Shown: positions 33,517 through 42,481 of the stretch, one piece after another | Layout: each line of letters starts with the position of its first letter | Position numbering within the stretch: the stretch's first letter is position 1 | Assembly (NCBI RefSeq): GCF_018325905.1 | Contig: NZ_AP021901.1 | Location: forward strand, 868,001 to 932,000 | DNA from: Pseudomonas sp. St316 | Lineage (GTDB): Bacteria > Pseudomonadota > Gammaproteobacteria > Pseudomonadales > Pseudomonadaceae | Reading direction: 5' to 3' | DNA: 64,000 nt | Notes under the pieces: generated by a model | Told to the model about the DNA's origin: nothing | Databases searched by the model: none | What the model saw: only the letters and a program-made list of their open reading frames with translations | Position numbers and translations under genes: made by a program

Positions 33517-34514
33517 ATCCCTTCCAGTACAGCAAGCCCGACACCGTGCAGGCGGCCGTCGATTTATCGAGCCCGGTTTCTCGCTTCATCGCCGGAGGCA
33601 CCAACCTGCTGGACCTGATGAAGGAAAACCTCACCCGCCCCGAGCACCTGATCGACATCACCGGCTTGCCCCTGGCGGACCTCAGTGAAACCCCGTCGGG
33701 TGGGGTGATGATCGGCGCATTGGTGAGCAATGCCGACCTGGCCTGGCACCCTTGGATCGAGCGCCGCTATCCGCTGCTGGCCCAGGCGATCCTGGCGGGC
33801 GCCTCGCCGCAACTGCGCAACATGGCCAGCACCGGCGGCAACCTGCTGCAGCGTACCCGCTGCTATTACTTCTACGACGCGAGCGTCGTGTGCAACAAAC
33901 GCCGGCCTGGCAGCGGTTGTCCGGCTCGGAACGGTTTGAACCGGATCCACGCGATTTTCGGTGCCAGCGATCAATGCGTCGCCACCCATCCCTCCGACAT
34001 GTGTGTGGCCTTGGCCGCTCTGGAGGCGGTGGTCCATGTTCTGGGGCGGGGCGGGGCGCGGACCATCGAGTTCGCCGACTTTCATCGCCTGCCCGGCGAC
34101 ACCCCGGAACGGGACAATCAACTGGCCGACGACGAGCTGATCACCGCCATCGAGTTGCCTGCCGCCGGTTTTGCCGACCATAGCCATTACTTGAAGATCC
34201 GTGACCGCGCCTCTTACGCGTTTGCGCTGGTCTCGGTGGCGGCGGCGCTGGAACTGGATGGGCCGGTGATTCGCCAGGCGCGCCTGGCCCTGGGTGGCGT
34301 GGCGCACAAACCATGGCGTGACCGGGCGGTGGAGAGCTGGCTGGTTGGACAGACCGTCAGCCGTGAAACCTTCACCGCCGCCGCTGATGCACTGCTGCAA
34401 TACGCCGAGCCGTTGGCGCACAACGGCTTCAAGATCCGATTGGCGCGCCGGGCAATTGTCCGCGCCTTGAGCGATGCCGCGCTGGGTTGCGCACCGCAGG
34501 GAGGACAAGCCTGA
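33513..34514 (+). CDS. Aldehyde oxidoreductase FAD subunit with extra 4Fe-4S site (PaoB/YagS-like)
   Basis: 333-residue FAD-binding subunit. FAD pyrophosphate loops IAGGTNLLDLM and ASTGGNLLQRTRC are visible. Four cysteines at 117, 127, 136 and 155 (RTRCYYFY, VVCNKRRPGSGC, SDQC) fit the insertion that binds an additional [4Fe-4S] cluster in E. coli PaoB, which sets this group apart from ordinary xanthine dehydrogenases. Starts inside the paoA-like stop and ends at a TGATG overlap with the next gene, so all three are translationally coupled. Confidence 0.9.
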   Translation: MNPFQYSKPDTVQAAVDLSSPVSRFIAGGTNLLDLMKENLTRPEHLIDITGLPLADLSETPSGGVMIGALVSNADLAWHPWIERRYPLLAQAILAGASPQLRNMASTGGNLLQRTRCYYFYDASVVCNKRRPGSGCPARNGLNRIHAIFGASDQCVATHPSDMCVALAALEAVVHVLGRGGARTIEFADFHRLPGDTPERDNQLADDELITAIELPAAGFADHSHYLKIRDRASYAFALVSVAAALELDGPVIRQARLALGGVAHKPWRDRAVESWLVGQTVSRETFTAAADALLQYAEPLAHNGFKIRLARRAIVRALSDAALGCAPQGGQA

Positions 34515-36715
34515 TGAACGCTCCGAGCAAATCCATAGGGCAACCCCTCGACCGGGTCGACGGCCTGCTCAAGGTGACGGGCCAGGCCCGTTATGCCGGC
34601 GAATACCCCGAGGACGGTTTGCTGCACGGCAGTGTCGTCTCCGGTGCGGTCGCCCGTGGTCGCGTGCTGCGCATCGATGCTTCCCGCGCCCTGGCGCTGC
34701 CTGGCGTGGTCGCGGTCATCGACCACACCAACCGACCAAGGATTGCCAGCTACGACGAACCCTACCAGGATGCCGATGCGGCGGACGGCTCGCCGTTCCG
34801 GCCGCTGTACAACGACCAAGTGCTTTACAGCGGCCAGCCCCTGGCCTTGGTGGTGGCGGAAAATCTTGAGTTGGCCCGGTATGCCGGTTCGCTGATAGAA
34901 ATCGAATACGCGGCCGAGGAGCATCAGACCGATCTGGTAACCCTGCAAAACGACGCCCATCCGGCACCGGCCGAACTGCCCAAGCCCCGTGGGAATTTTC
35001 AGGGCGAGTACGCCAGCTCCGCCCTCAGCGTGGATGTGTCCTACAGCACGCCGATTGAACACCACAACCCCATGGAGCCACATGCATCCACCGTGCTGTA
35101 TCAGCCCGATGGCAGCCTGCACATCCACGACAAGACCCAAGGCACGCAGAACGGCCAGGCCTACGTGCAAAAAGTCTTTGGGCTTGAGAAAGAGCAAGTG
35201 CGAGTGTTTGCCGCGTTTGTCGGCGGCGCCTTCGGTTCCGGGCTGCGCCCGCAATATCAATTGCCGTTGGCGGTGATGGCGGCACTGGCCCTCAAGCGTT
35301 CCGTGCGGGTCAGCCTGACGCGCCAGCAGATGTTTACCTTTGGCTACCGGCCGCGAACCCTCCAGCGCGTGCAACTGGGGGCGGCGGCCAATGGTCGTTT
35401 GCTGGCCGTGGCGCACAGCGCCGTCGGCCAGACCTCGCGCTTCGAGGATTTCACCGAGCATGTGGTGGAGTGGAGCGGCATGCTCTATCACTGCGACAAC
35501 GTCGAGTTGACTTACAAACTGGTACCACTGGACGTCTACACGCCTTTGGACATGCGCGCCCCCGGTGCCGCCCTCGGCTTGATTGGCCTGGAGTGCGCCA
35601 TGGATGAACTGGCCTGTGCCCTGGCGATCGATCCGGTCCAATTGCGGTTGATCAACTACGCCGAACGCAACGAGAACGAAGGCAAGCCGTATTCCAGCAA
35701 GGAACTGCGTGAGTGCTATGCCCAAGGTGCCCGTCGTTTCGGCTGGGACAAGCGCAACCCGGAACCGCGCAGCATGCGTGAAGGCCGGCAACTGGTGGGT
35801 TGGGGCATGGCCGGTGGTGTGTGGGAGGCCATGCAGCAGAAGGCCAGCGCCCGGGCGTCGCTGGATACCCATGGCAAGCTGACCGTCAGCAGCGCCACCA
35901 CTGACATCGGCACCGGGACTTACACGGTCATGACCCAGATCGCTGCGCAGGCGTCAGGCGTTTCCCTTGAGGACGTCACGTTTGTCCTGGGGGATTCGTC
36001 GCTGCCCACCGCGCCGCTGCAGGGCGGCTCATTCACCGTATCGTCGGTGGGCACCGCCGTGCAGCAGGCTTGTGAAGCGCTGAAGGAAAAACTCCTGGCC
36101 GTGGCCCGTCAGGCATGTCCGGCCTTCAGTGGCGCGACCCTTGAGCAAGTGACGTTCATGGAGGGGCAGTTGCGGCTGGGCGAAGCGAGTGTTGCATTGG
36201 CGGAGCTGGCGCAAAAAAGCGGCGAGACACCGTTGCAGGCCCAGGTCACGGCCGAGCCGGATGCAAAACGCCAGGCCTACGCCACAGCCACACACTCGGC
36301 GGTGTTCGTCGAAGTACTGGTGGACGAAGACCTGGGGACGGTGAAGGTCAATCGCGTGGTCAGCGCCATCGCCGCTGGCCGGGTCGTCAACCCGAAAACC
36401 GCCCGCAGCCAGATTCTCGGTGGCGTGGTGTGGGGCGTCGGCATGGCCTTGCATGAAGAAACCCTGACCGACCACGCCCTGGGTCGTCACATGAACCACA
36501 GCCTGGCCGAGTATCACCTACCGGTTAATGCCGACATCGGCGACATTGAGGTGATTTTCGTCGAGGAACAGGACGAGATCGTCAATGCGCTGGGGTCCAA
36601 GGGCGTGGGTGAAATCGGTATCGTCGGGGTGGCAGCGGCGGTGGCCAATGCGATTTACCATGCCACCGGCAAGCGGGTGCGGGACTTCCCCATCACCCTC
36701 GACAAGTTGCTCTAG
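34514..36715 (+). CDS. Aldehyde oxidoreductase molybdenum subunit (PaoC/YagR-like)
   Basis: 733-residue large subunit that binds the molybdenum-pterin cofactor and oxidises aldehydes to acids. Segments: IGQPLDRVDGLLKVTGQARYAGEY at the N-terminus, QGTQNGQAYVQKVFGL, FVGGAFGSGLRPQ (Mo-site loop), DMRAPGAALGLIGLECAMDELA, and the catalytic Glu700 in SKGVGEIGIVGVAAAVANA. The cofactor-maturation partner PaoD (XdhC family) is not adjacent. Its TAG stop shares a CTAG with the stop of the convergent MFS gene (36712-36715). Natural substrate unknown; broad aromatic aldehydes are the family's usual targets. Confidence 0.92.
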   Translation: MNAPSKSIGQPLDRVDGLLKVTGQARYAGEYPEDGLLHGSVVSGAVARGRVLRIDASRALALPGVVAVIDHTNRPRIASYDEPYQDADAADGSPFRPLYNDQVLYSGQPLALVVAENLELARYAGSLIEIEYAAEEHQTDLVTLQNDAHPAPAELPKPRGNFQGEYASSALSVDVSYSTPIEHHNPMEPHASTVLYQPDGSLHIHDKTQGTQNGQAYVQKVFGLEKEQVRVFAAFVGGAFGSGLRPQYQLPLAVMAALALKRSVRVSLTRQQMFTFGYRPRTLQRVQLGAAANGRLLAVAHSAVGQTSRFEDFTEHVVEWSGMLYHCDNVELTYKLVPLDVYTPLDMRAPGAALGLIGLECAMDELACALAIDPVQLRLINYAERNENEGKPYSSKELRECYAQGARRFGWDKRNPEPRSMREGRQLVGWGMAGGVWEAMQQKASARASLDTHGKLTVSSATTDIGTGTYTVMTQIAAQASGVSLEDVTFVLGDSSLPTAPLQGGSFTVSSVGTAVQQACEALKEKLLAVARQACPAFSGATLEQVTFMEGQLRLGEASVALAELAQKSGETPLQAQVTAEPDAKRQAYATATHSAVFVEVLVDEDLGTVKVNRVVSAIAAGRVVNPKTARSQILGGVVWGVGMALHEETLTDHALGRHMNHSLAEYHLPVNADIGDIEVIFVEEQDEIVNALGSKGVGEIGIVGVAAAVANAIYHATGKRVRDFPITLDKLL

Positions 36716-37950
36716 GCTTTTGCTTCAACCACCGGTTCGTGCATCCGGTCACGGTTGGCCAGGGTCGGGAACAGTTTGATCCAGGTTCCGGTGACCAGCA
36801 GCGTGCCGACGCCGCCCATGACCACCGCCGGCACGGTGCCGAACCAGTGGGCGGTGAGGCCGGACTCGAACTCGCCCAACTGGTTCGAGGCGCCGATGAA
36901 CAGCCCATTCACCGCGCTGACCCGGCCGCGCATTTCATCCGGTGTTTCCAGTTGTACGAAGGAGGCGCGGATCACCATGCTGATCATGTCTGCCGCGCCC
37001 AGCACCACCAGCACCGCCAGGGAAAACCAGAACGAGGTGGAAAGGCCGAACGCAATGGTGGCGACGCCGAACACGCCCACCGCCGTGAACATCACCCGGC
37101 CGACCTTGCGCTCCACGGCAAACCGCGCCAGCCACAGCGACATCAGCAAGGCCCCGACCGCCGGTGCCGACCGTAACAGGCCCAGGCCCCAGGGGCCGGT
37201 GAGCAGGATGTCCTTGGCAAACACCGGCAGCAGCGCCGTCGCGCCGCCGAGCAAGACCGCGAACAGGTCCAGGGAGATTGCGCCGAGAATGTCCGGGCGA
37301 CTGCGAATGAAGCGAATCCCGGCGAGCAACGAATCCAGGGTCGCCTTGCCTTTGTTCAGCGGCGTCTGGCGGGCGGGCAGGTTGAGCATCAGGCCGCAGG
37401 CGATGATGTACAGCAGCACCGTCGGCCCGTAGACCCAGACACTGCCGAAGGCGTAGAGCAAGCCGCCCAGTGCGGGGGCGACGATGGTGGCCGATTGCTG
37501 GGCCGATTGCGCGGCGGCCACGGCACGGGGAAACAGCGCAGCCGGCACGATGCTCGGCAGCAGCGCCTGGGTGGTGGGCATTTCGAAGGAGCGGGCGGCG
37601 CCGAGCAGGAAGGCGAGGATGAAGATCATCTCCCGCGTGACGTTGTCGGTGGCGCTGCCGATCACCAGCGCCAGGGCGATCATCGCCTGCAACGACTGGC
37701 AGATGGCCGCGACCTTGCGCCGGTCATAACGGTCAGCCACATGCCCGGTGTGGAGCATGAACAGCACGCGCGGGGCAAATTCCACCAGCCCCACCAGGCC
37801 AAGGTCCAGGACGTTGCCGGTCAGTTGATAGAGGTTCCAGCCAATGGCCACGGTGAGCATCTGGAAGCCACTGGCGGTGAATACCCGGGCCAGCCAGAAG
37901 GCGATGAAGGGACGATGGTGACGGAGCAGCAGCGGCGCTTGGCTGGGCAT
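36712..37950 (-). CDS. MFS exporter, EntS/TMEM-like (MFS_3)
   Basis: 412-residue twelve-helix transporter. FIAFWLARVFTASGFQMLTVAIGWNLYQLTGNVLDLGLVGLVEFAPRVLF and HVADRYDRRKVAAICQSLQ after helix 2, plus VQLETPDEMRGRVSAVNGLFIGASNQLGEFESGL, are typical of the MFS_3 group that includes enterobactin exporter EntS. Substrate unknown. The last codon overlaps the convergent paoC-like stop in the palindrome CTAG. A REPIN and the cio promoter lie on its upstream side. Confidence 0.88.
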   Translation of the reverse strand: MPSQAPLLLRHHRPFIAFWLARVFTASGFQMLTVAIGWNLYQLTGNVLDLGLVGLVEFAPRVLFMLHTGHVADRYDRRKVAAICQSLQAMIALALVIGSATDNVTREMIFILAFLLGAARSFEMPTTQALLPSIVPAALFPRAVAAAQSAQQSATIVAPALGGLLYAFGSVWVYGPTVLLYIIACGLMLNLPARQTPLNKGKATLDSLLAGIRFIRSRPDILGAISLDLFAVLLGGATALLPVFAKDILLTGPWGLGLLRSAPAVGALLMSLWLARFAVERKVGRVMFTAVGVFGVATIAFGLSTSFWFSLAVLVVLGAADMISMVIRASFVQLETPDEMRGRVSAVNGLFIGASNQLGEFESGLTAHWFGTVPAVVMGGVGTLLVTGTWIKLFPTLANRDRMHEPVVEAKA

Positions 37951-38082
37951 CTATGACGGATCCGGTGATGAAGGCATCGAGATTATCACCGAGCTGTAAC
38001 TGGAAGTTGCGGTGGCGGAAAAAATAGTTAGCCAAACATCGATCTCGGCCCGGATCATCCTGTGCGAGGGAATTCATACCCA

Positions 38083-38176
38083 CTCTGTGGGAGCAAAGCT
38101 TGCTCGCGAAACAGTCACCGCCGATCTCAGCAAGGCCGCGTCGCCTTCGTCGCGGGCAAGCCTTGCTCCCACAGAG
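38083..38176. repeat. REPIN, mixed arms
   Basis: CTCTGTGGGAGCAAAGCTTG from 38083 and CGCGGGCAAGCCTTGCTCCC with ACAGAG ending at 38176. The left arm core reads GCAAAGCTTGCTCGCGAA, the right arm is family B, so the two arms belong to different subtypes. Confidence 0.85.
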
Positions 38177-38308
38177 CGGGGATAGATCCCCTCGCCACAA
38201 GAGGTTTGCGCCGGCGCCCAGCGCTTGCGTGCGCACTGAGACAACCTGTCACGCGACAAAAGACCACGCCGTCCATCGGCAATAATGCGGCTACTCTTTG
38301 ATCATTGC

Positions 38309-38322
38309 TTGATCCAGATCAA
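38309..38322. promoter_or_regulatory. ANR/FNR box upstream of cioA
   Basis: TTGATCCAGATCAA fits the ANR/FNR consensus TTGAT-N4-ATCAA exactly. It lies 155 bases before cioA. In P. aeruginosa ANR represses cioAB at low oxygen, and the site is consistent with that. Confidence 0.8.
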
Positions 38323-38476
38323 TGCCTTTCGGGGTGTTGGGCTGGCGGCCATCCGGCCAGAGTCCTGCGTTGTGACGGTTATAAAAGAACGATTTGAAAA
38401 GCATCGCACTCCATATCCCTGGGGCTTGTGATGCAGGCCCCGCCCGCAGCCGGTTTTACCTGACAGAGGAAGACTT

Positions 38477-39916
38477 ATGTTCGGTTTGGAGGCGCTCGAT
38501 CTCGCCCGAATCCAGTTCGCGTTCACCATCTCGTTCCACATCCTGTTCCCGGCCATCACCATTGGCCTGGCGAGTTACCTGGCGGTACTCGAAGGCTTGT
38601 GGCTCAAGACCCGCGATGACACCTACCGCGACCTGTACCATTTCTGGTCGAAGATCTTTGCCGTCAACTTCGGCATGGGCGTGGTGTCCGGATTGGTCAT
38701 GGCCTATCAGTTCGGGACCAACTGGAGCCGTTTCTCGGACTTCGCCGGTGCAGTGACCGGGCCGCTGCTGACCTACGAGGTGCTCACGGCGTTTTTCCTC
38801 GAGGCGGGTTTCCTGGGCGTGATGCTGTTTGGCTGGAATCGCGTCGGCCGCGGCCTGCATTTCTTTTCCACGGTCATGGTGGCGATCGGCACCCTGATCT
38901 CGACCTTCTGGATATTGTCCTCCAACAGTTGGATGCAAACCCCCCAGGGTTACGAAATCATTGATGGCCGGGTCATCCCGGTGGACTGGCTGGCGGTGGT
39001 GTTCAACCCCTCGTTCCCTTATCGGTTGCTGCACATGTCCACCGCGGCGTTTGTCGCCACGGCGTTCTTCGTCGGCTCGTCGGCGGCCTGGCATTTGCTG
39101 CGCGGCCGTGACAACCCAGCCATCCGCCGGATGTTGTCGATGGCGATGTGGATGGCGTTGCTGGTGGCGCCGATACAGGCGGTCATCGGCGACTTCCATG
39201 GCCTGAACACCCTCAAGCATCAACCGGCGAAAATCGCCGCCATCGAGGGCCACTGGGAAAATGTCGGCAATGAACCGACCCCGCTGATCCTGTTCGGTCT
39301 GCCGGACATGAAGGCCGAGAAGACCCGGTTCGCCGTGGAAGTCCCGTACCTGGGAAGCCTGATCCTGACCCACAGCCTGGACAAGCAGGTGCCTGCCCTC
39401 AAGGAATTCCCGCCTGAGGACCGTCCGAACTCGACCATCGTGTTCTGGTCGTTCCGGGTCATGGTCGGCCTTGGGTTGCTGATGATTTTCACCGGCCTTT
39501 GCAGCCTGTGGCTGCGCCGCAACGATCGTATCTACCAATCGCGGCCATTCCTCTACATGGTGCTGTGGATGGGGCCGTCCGGACTGGTCGCGATCCTGGC
39601 CGGCTGGTTTACCACTGAGATCGGCCGCCAGCCCTGGGTGGTCTACGGCCTGATGCGCACGGCCGATGCTTCGTCCGGTCACAGCTTCGCCCAGATGAGC
39701 ATCACCCTGGTGCTGTTCGTCGTGGTGTATTTCGCGCTGTTCGGCGCCGGCCTGAGCTACATGATGCGCCTGGTGCGCAAAGGGCCGGAGGCCCACGAAG
39801 CCGAGCCGAGCGATGGCGGCCCGGGCCAGAAACGCACGCCGGCCCGGCCATTGTCGGCCGCCGATGACGGCGACGACATGGACGACCATAACGAACGCTC
39901 GAACAAGGGGAATTGA
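38477..39916 (+). CDS. cioA: Cyanide-insensitive bd-type ubiquinol oxidase subunit I
   Basis: 479-residue inner-membrane oxidase subunit that takes electrons from ubiquinol to oxygen. Haem ligands are seen as His21 (ISFHILFPA), His in QAVIGDFHGLN and Met in SFRVMVGLG; GWFTTEIGRQPWVVYG is the conserved quinol-side region. The loop between helices 6 and 7 is short, the form called CIO rather than the long-Q-loop CydA of E. coli. The last 40 residues are a charged tail (SAADDGDDMDDHNERSNKGN). RBS CAGAGGAAG precedes ATG 38477. It leads a cioAB operon with a small third gene. Confidence 0.95.
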   Translation: MFGLEALDLARIQFAFTISFHILFPAITIGLASYLAVLEGLWLKTRDDTYRDLYHFWSKIFAVNFGMGVVSGLVMAYQFGTNWSRFSDFAGAVTGPLLTYEVLTAFFLEAGFLGVMLFGWNRVGRGLHFFSTVMVAIGTLISTFWILSSNSWMQTPQGYEIIDGRVIPVDWLAVVFNPSFPYRLLHMSTAAFVATAFFVGSSAAWHLLRGRDNPAIRRMLSMAMWMALLVAPIQAVIGDFHGLNTLKHQPAKIAAIEGHWENVGNEPTPLILFGLPDMKAEKTRFAVEVPYLGSLILTHSLDKQVPALKEFPPEDRPNSTIVFWSFRVMVGLGLLMIFTGLCSLWLRRNDRIYQSRPFLYMVLWMGPSGLVAILAGWFTTEIGRQPWVVYGLMRTADASSGHSFAQMSITLVLFVVVYFALFGAGLSYMMRLVRKGPEAHEAEPSDGGPGQKRTPARPLSAADDGDDMDDHNERSNKGN

Positions 39917-39919
39917 ATC

Positions 39920-40927
39920 ATGGGTATTGATCTTCCGCTGATCTGGGCCGTGGTCATCATCTTCGGCATCATGATGTACGTGATCATGGACGGCTTCGAC
40001 CTGGGGATCGGCATTCTCTTCCCCTTCGTCAAGGGCGAGCGCGACCGCGACGTGATGATGAACACCGTGGCACCGGTCTGGGACGGTAACGAAACCTGGC
40101 TGGTGCTGGGCGGTGCCGGGCTGTTCGGAGCGTTTCCGCTGGCTTATTCGGTGGTGCTTTCGGCGCTGTACCTGCCGCTGATCCTGATGCTCATCGGCTT
40201 GATCTTCCGCGGCGTGGCCTTCGAATTCCGCTTCAAGGCCAAGGCTGAGAAACGCCACCTCTGGGACAAGGCATTCATTGGCGGCTCGCTGACGGCCACT
40301 TTCTTCCAGGGTGTGGCGCTGGGGGCGTTCATCGACGGCTTCGAGGTGGTCAATCGCCAGTTCGCCGGCGGCTCCCTAGATTGGTTCACGCCGTTCACGA
40401 TGTTCTGCGGCCTGGCGTTGATCGCGGCCTATGCGTTGCTCGGCTGCACCTGGCTGATCATGAAGACCGAGGGCAAGTTGCAAGAGCAGATGCATGACCT
40501 GGCCCGGCCCCTGGCGTTCGTGGTGCTGGCCGTGATCGGTATCGTCAGCATCTGGACGCCACTGGCCCACGCGGACATCGCAGCCCGCTGGTTCACCTTG
40601 CCGAACCTGTTCTGGTTCCTGCCAGTGCCGATCCTGGTGCTGGTGACCATGTACGGATTGTTCCGCGCAGTGGCGCGCAATGCCAACTACACGCCTTTCA
40701 TCCTGACCCTGGTGCTGATCTTCCTGGGCTACAGCGGCTTGGGCATCAGCCTGTGGCCGAACATCGTGCCGCCGTCCATCTCGATCTGGGACGCCTCGTC
40801 ACCGCCCCAGAGCCAAGGCTTCATGTTGGTCGGTACGCTGTTCATCATTCCGTTGATCCTGGTGTACACCTTCTGGAGCTACTACGTGTTCCGTGGCAAG
40901 GTGACCCATGACGACGGTTACCATTGA
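39920..40927 (+). CDS. cioB: Cyanide-insensitive ubiquinol oxidase subunit II
   Basis: 335-residue partner of CioA with about eight helices. IMMYVIMDGFDLGIGILFPFVKGERDRDVMMNTVAPVWDGNETWLVLGGAGLFGAFPLAYS is the diagnostic CydB opening. Starts three bases after cioA stops, with AGGGGAAT as ribosome site inside the end of cioA. Length is usual for the family. Confidence 0.95.
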   Translation: MGIDLPLIWAVVIIFGIMMYVIMDGFDLGIGILFPFVKGERDRDVMMNTVAPVWDGNETWLVLGGAGLFGAFPLAYSVVLSALYLPLILMLIGLIFRGVAFEFRFKAKAEKRHLWDKAFIGGSLTATFFQGVALGAFIDGFEVVNRQFAGGSLDWFTPFTMFCGLALIAAYALLGCTWLIMKTEGKLQEQMHDLARPLAFVVLAVIGIVSIWTPLAHADIAARWFTLPNLFWFLPVPILVLVTMYGLFRAVARNANYTPFILTLVLIFLGYSGLGISLWPNIVPPSISIWDASSPPQSQGFMLVGTLFIIPLILVYTFWSYYVFRGKVTHDDGYH

Positions 40928-40938
40928 GGACGTCGAGC

Positions 40939-41103
40939 ATGGCCAAACCTGACTTGAAAGACATCGAGGCCGCCGAACGCAAGCCACTCTGGCAGCGGCT
41001 CGGCTGGCTGGCACTGATCTGGGCCGGCAGTGTGCTGGCGCTGTTCATCGTCGCCAGCCTGATGCGGATGTTCATGAATGCCGCGGGCCTGACCACGCAC
41101 TGA
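40939..41103 (+). CDS. 54-residue single-helix protein of the cio operon (DUF2474-like)
   Basis: A short gene starting with ATG at 40939 after GAGGA and ending TGA at 41101-41103. The product has a charged N-terminus (MAKPDLKDIEAAERKPLWQR) and one membrane helix (LGWLALIWAGSVLALFIVASLMRMF). Its place 11 bases behind cioB and its size match the DUF2474/CydX-like small subunits found with bd oxidases; a stabilising role in the oxidase is inferred from position. Codon usage is like its neighbours. Confidence 0.82.
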   Translation: MAKPDLKDIEAAERKPLWQRLGWLALIWAGSVLALFIVASLMRMFMNAAGLTTH

Positions 41104-41109
41104 CGCCCT

Positions 41110-41152
41110 TGTGGGAGCCGAGGTGCTTGCATCGCGAGCAAGCGCTCCCACA
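41110..41152. repeat. Degenerate REP hairpin
   Basis: TGTGGGAGC (41110-41118) and GCTCCCACA (41144-41152) are the only exact arms; the inside (GAGGTGCTTGCATCGCGAGCA) is scrambled. It lies between the cio operon and the convergent rlmG and may end transcription on both strands. Confidence 0.7.
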
Positions 41153-41158
41153 GGCGAT

Positions 41159-42298
41159 TTATTTGCGGGCTTTGAGGATCACGAACTTCGGCGTGGCGGC
41201 CACTTGCTCGACACCCCGGAACAACCGCGCCAGTTTGCTGTGGTAGCCCAGGTGCCGGTTGCCGACGATGTACAGCGCGCCACCCACCACCAAGGCTTCA
41301 CGTGCCTGTTGAAACATACGCCAGGCGAGGAAATCGCCCACCACTTGCTGCTGGTGGAAGGGCGGATTGCACAGCACCACATCCAGCGACTGCGCCTCTT
41401 GCCCGGCCAGGCCATCGCCGGCCCGAATCGACACTTCGCGTTCGCCCAGGGCCGCACGCCAATTCTCGGCGGCCGATTGCACGGCCATGTATGACTCGTC
41501 CACCAGGGTGTAACGGGCCTCGGGATTTTGCAGGGCACTGGCGATGGCCAGCACGCCATTGCCGCAGCCCAGGTCCGCGACCCGGGCTGTCCCGAGGTTT
41601 TTCGGCAGATGTGGCAGGAACGCGCGGGTGCCTATGTCCAGGCCTTCGCGGCAGAACACGTTGGCATGGTTGAGCAGTTCGATCTTCGGTTCGTCCAGCC
41701 AGTAGCGAGTGGGGTAGGGCGATACGGCCGGCGCACTGCCTTGTAAAGTGCTGGCCTGTGGCGTGGCAATCAACAACCGCGCTTTTTTCACCGCCAGGGA
41801 GGCCTGCACCGGGCCGATATACCGCTCCAACAAATCGCCAGCGGCCCGGGGCAGGTGCTTGACCATGGCTCCGGCAATCACCTGGGCGCCTGGCGCCAGT
41901 TGGCCTTGCAGGCGAATCAGCTGTTCCTCCAGCAGGGCCAGGGTTTTCGGTACTTTGACCAGGACACGATCGAATGGGCCCGTCAGTAACTCGCTGGCGG
42001 GCAACGTCGGCACCGCATCGAAGGGGAGGCCGTTGCGCACCAGGTTTTTCTCCAGTGCCTGCAACGCGAGGAAGGAGTCACCGCTGCTGGTGACATCGAC
42101 CTTGCCGGCCAGGCTGGCCGCCAGGGCACCGAAGCCATCATTGAGCACCAGGACCCGAGTCTGCTCGCCAGGCTGTTGTTCTGCCAGGTACGCGAGCAGG
42201 TATTCATCGGCCGCATCGAAGGCTTGCAGCGGCTCGTTCGGCTGTTCGGGTTGGCGGATCAGGTCGAGTTGGGCGAAGGGGCTGTCGAGCAGGGGCAT
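41159..42298 (-). CDS. rlmG: 23S rRNA (guanine-N2) methyltransferase RlmG
   Basis: 379-residue methyltransferase for m2G1835 of 23S rRNA. Two Rossmann-like halves: a degenerate N-terminal one (TRVLVLNDGFGALAASL) and the catalytic C-terminal one with VADLGCGNGVLAIASAL, VDESYMAVQSAAENW and the NPPFHQ active-site motif. Length is as in E. coli RlmG. The ATG at 42298 begins MPLLDSPFAQLDLIRQPEQPNEPLQAFDAADEYLL. Stands alone. Confidence 0.9.
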   Translation of the reverse strand: MPLLDSPFAQLDLIRQPEQPNEPLQAFDAADEYLLAYLAEQQPGEQTRVLVLNDGFGALAASLAGKVDVTSSGDSFLALQALEKNLVRNGLPFDAVPTLPASELLTGPFDRVLVKVPKTLALLEEQLIRLQGQLAPGAQVIAGAMVKHLPRAAGDLLERYIGPVQASLAVKKARLLIATPQASTLQGSAPAVSPYPTRYWLDEPKIELLNHANVFCREGLDIGTRAFLPHLPKNLGTARVADLGCGNGVLAIASALQNPEARYTLVDESYMAVQSAAENWRAALGEREVSIRAGDGLAGQEAQSLDVVLCNPPFHQQQVVGDFLAWRMFQQAREALVVGGALYIVGNRHLGYHSKLARLFRGVEQVAATPKFVILKARK

Positions 42299-42481
42299 GG
42301 CTGGGGACTCTGGAGATCAACGAATGTCCCGCTGCCTGGAGGTAGGTGTCTGTGCGGGACCGCCTGAATGAACTGCGTCGCGTGCAAGAAGCGGCATCAT
42401 TCAAGTGGGACCGTAAATGGTACGTTTTTTTGTTGCACATTACTCGCGGGTTTTTTCAGCCGGGTGGTGTCACTCCACTGT

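Larger units (their letters stand above)
37951..38476. other. Intergenic region with REPIN, repeat fragment and cio promoter
   Basis: This 526-base gap holds the MFS promoter side, a family B REPIN at 38083-38176, a GGGATAGATCCCCTCGCCAC repeat fragment at 38178-38199, the ANR box at 38309-38322 and a leader of about 150 bases before cioA. No coding frame in it is convincing. Confidence 0.7.
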
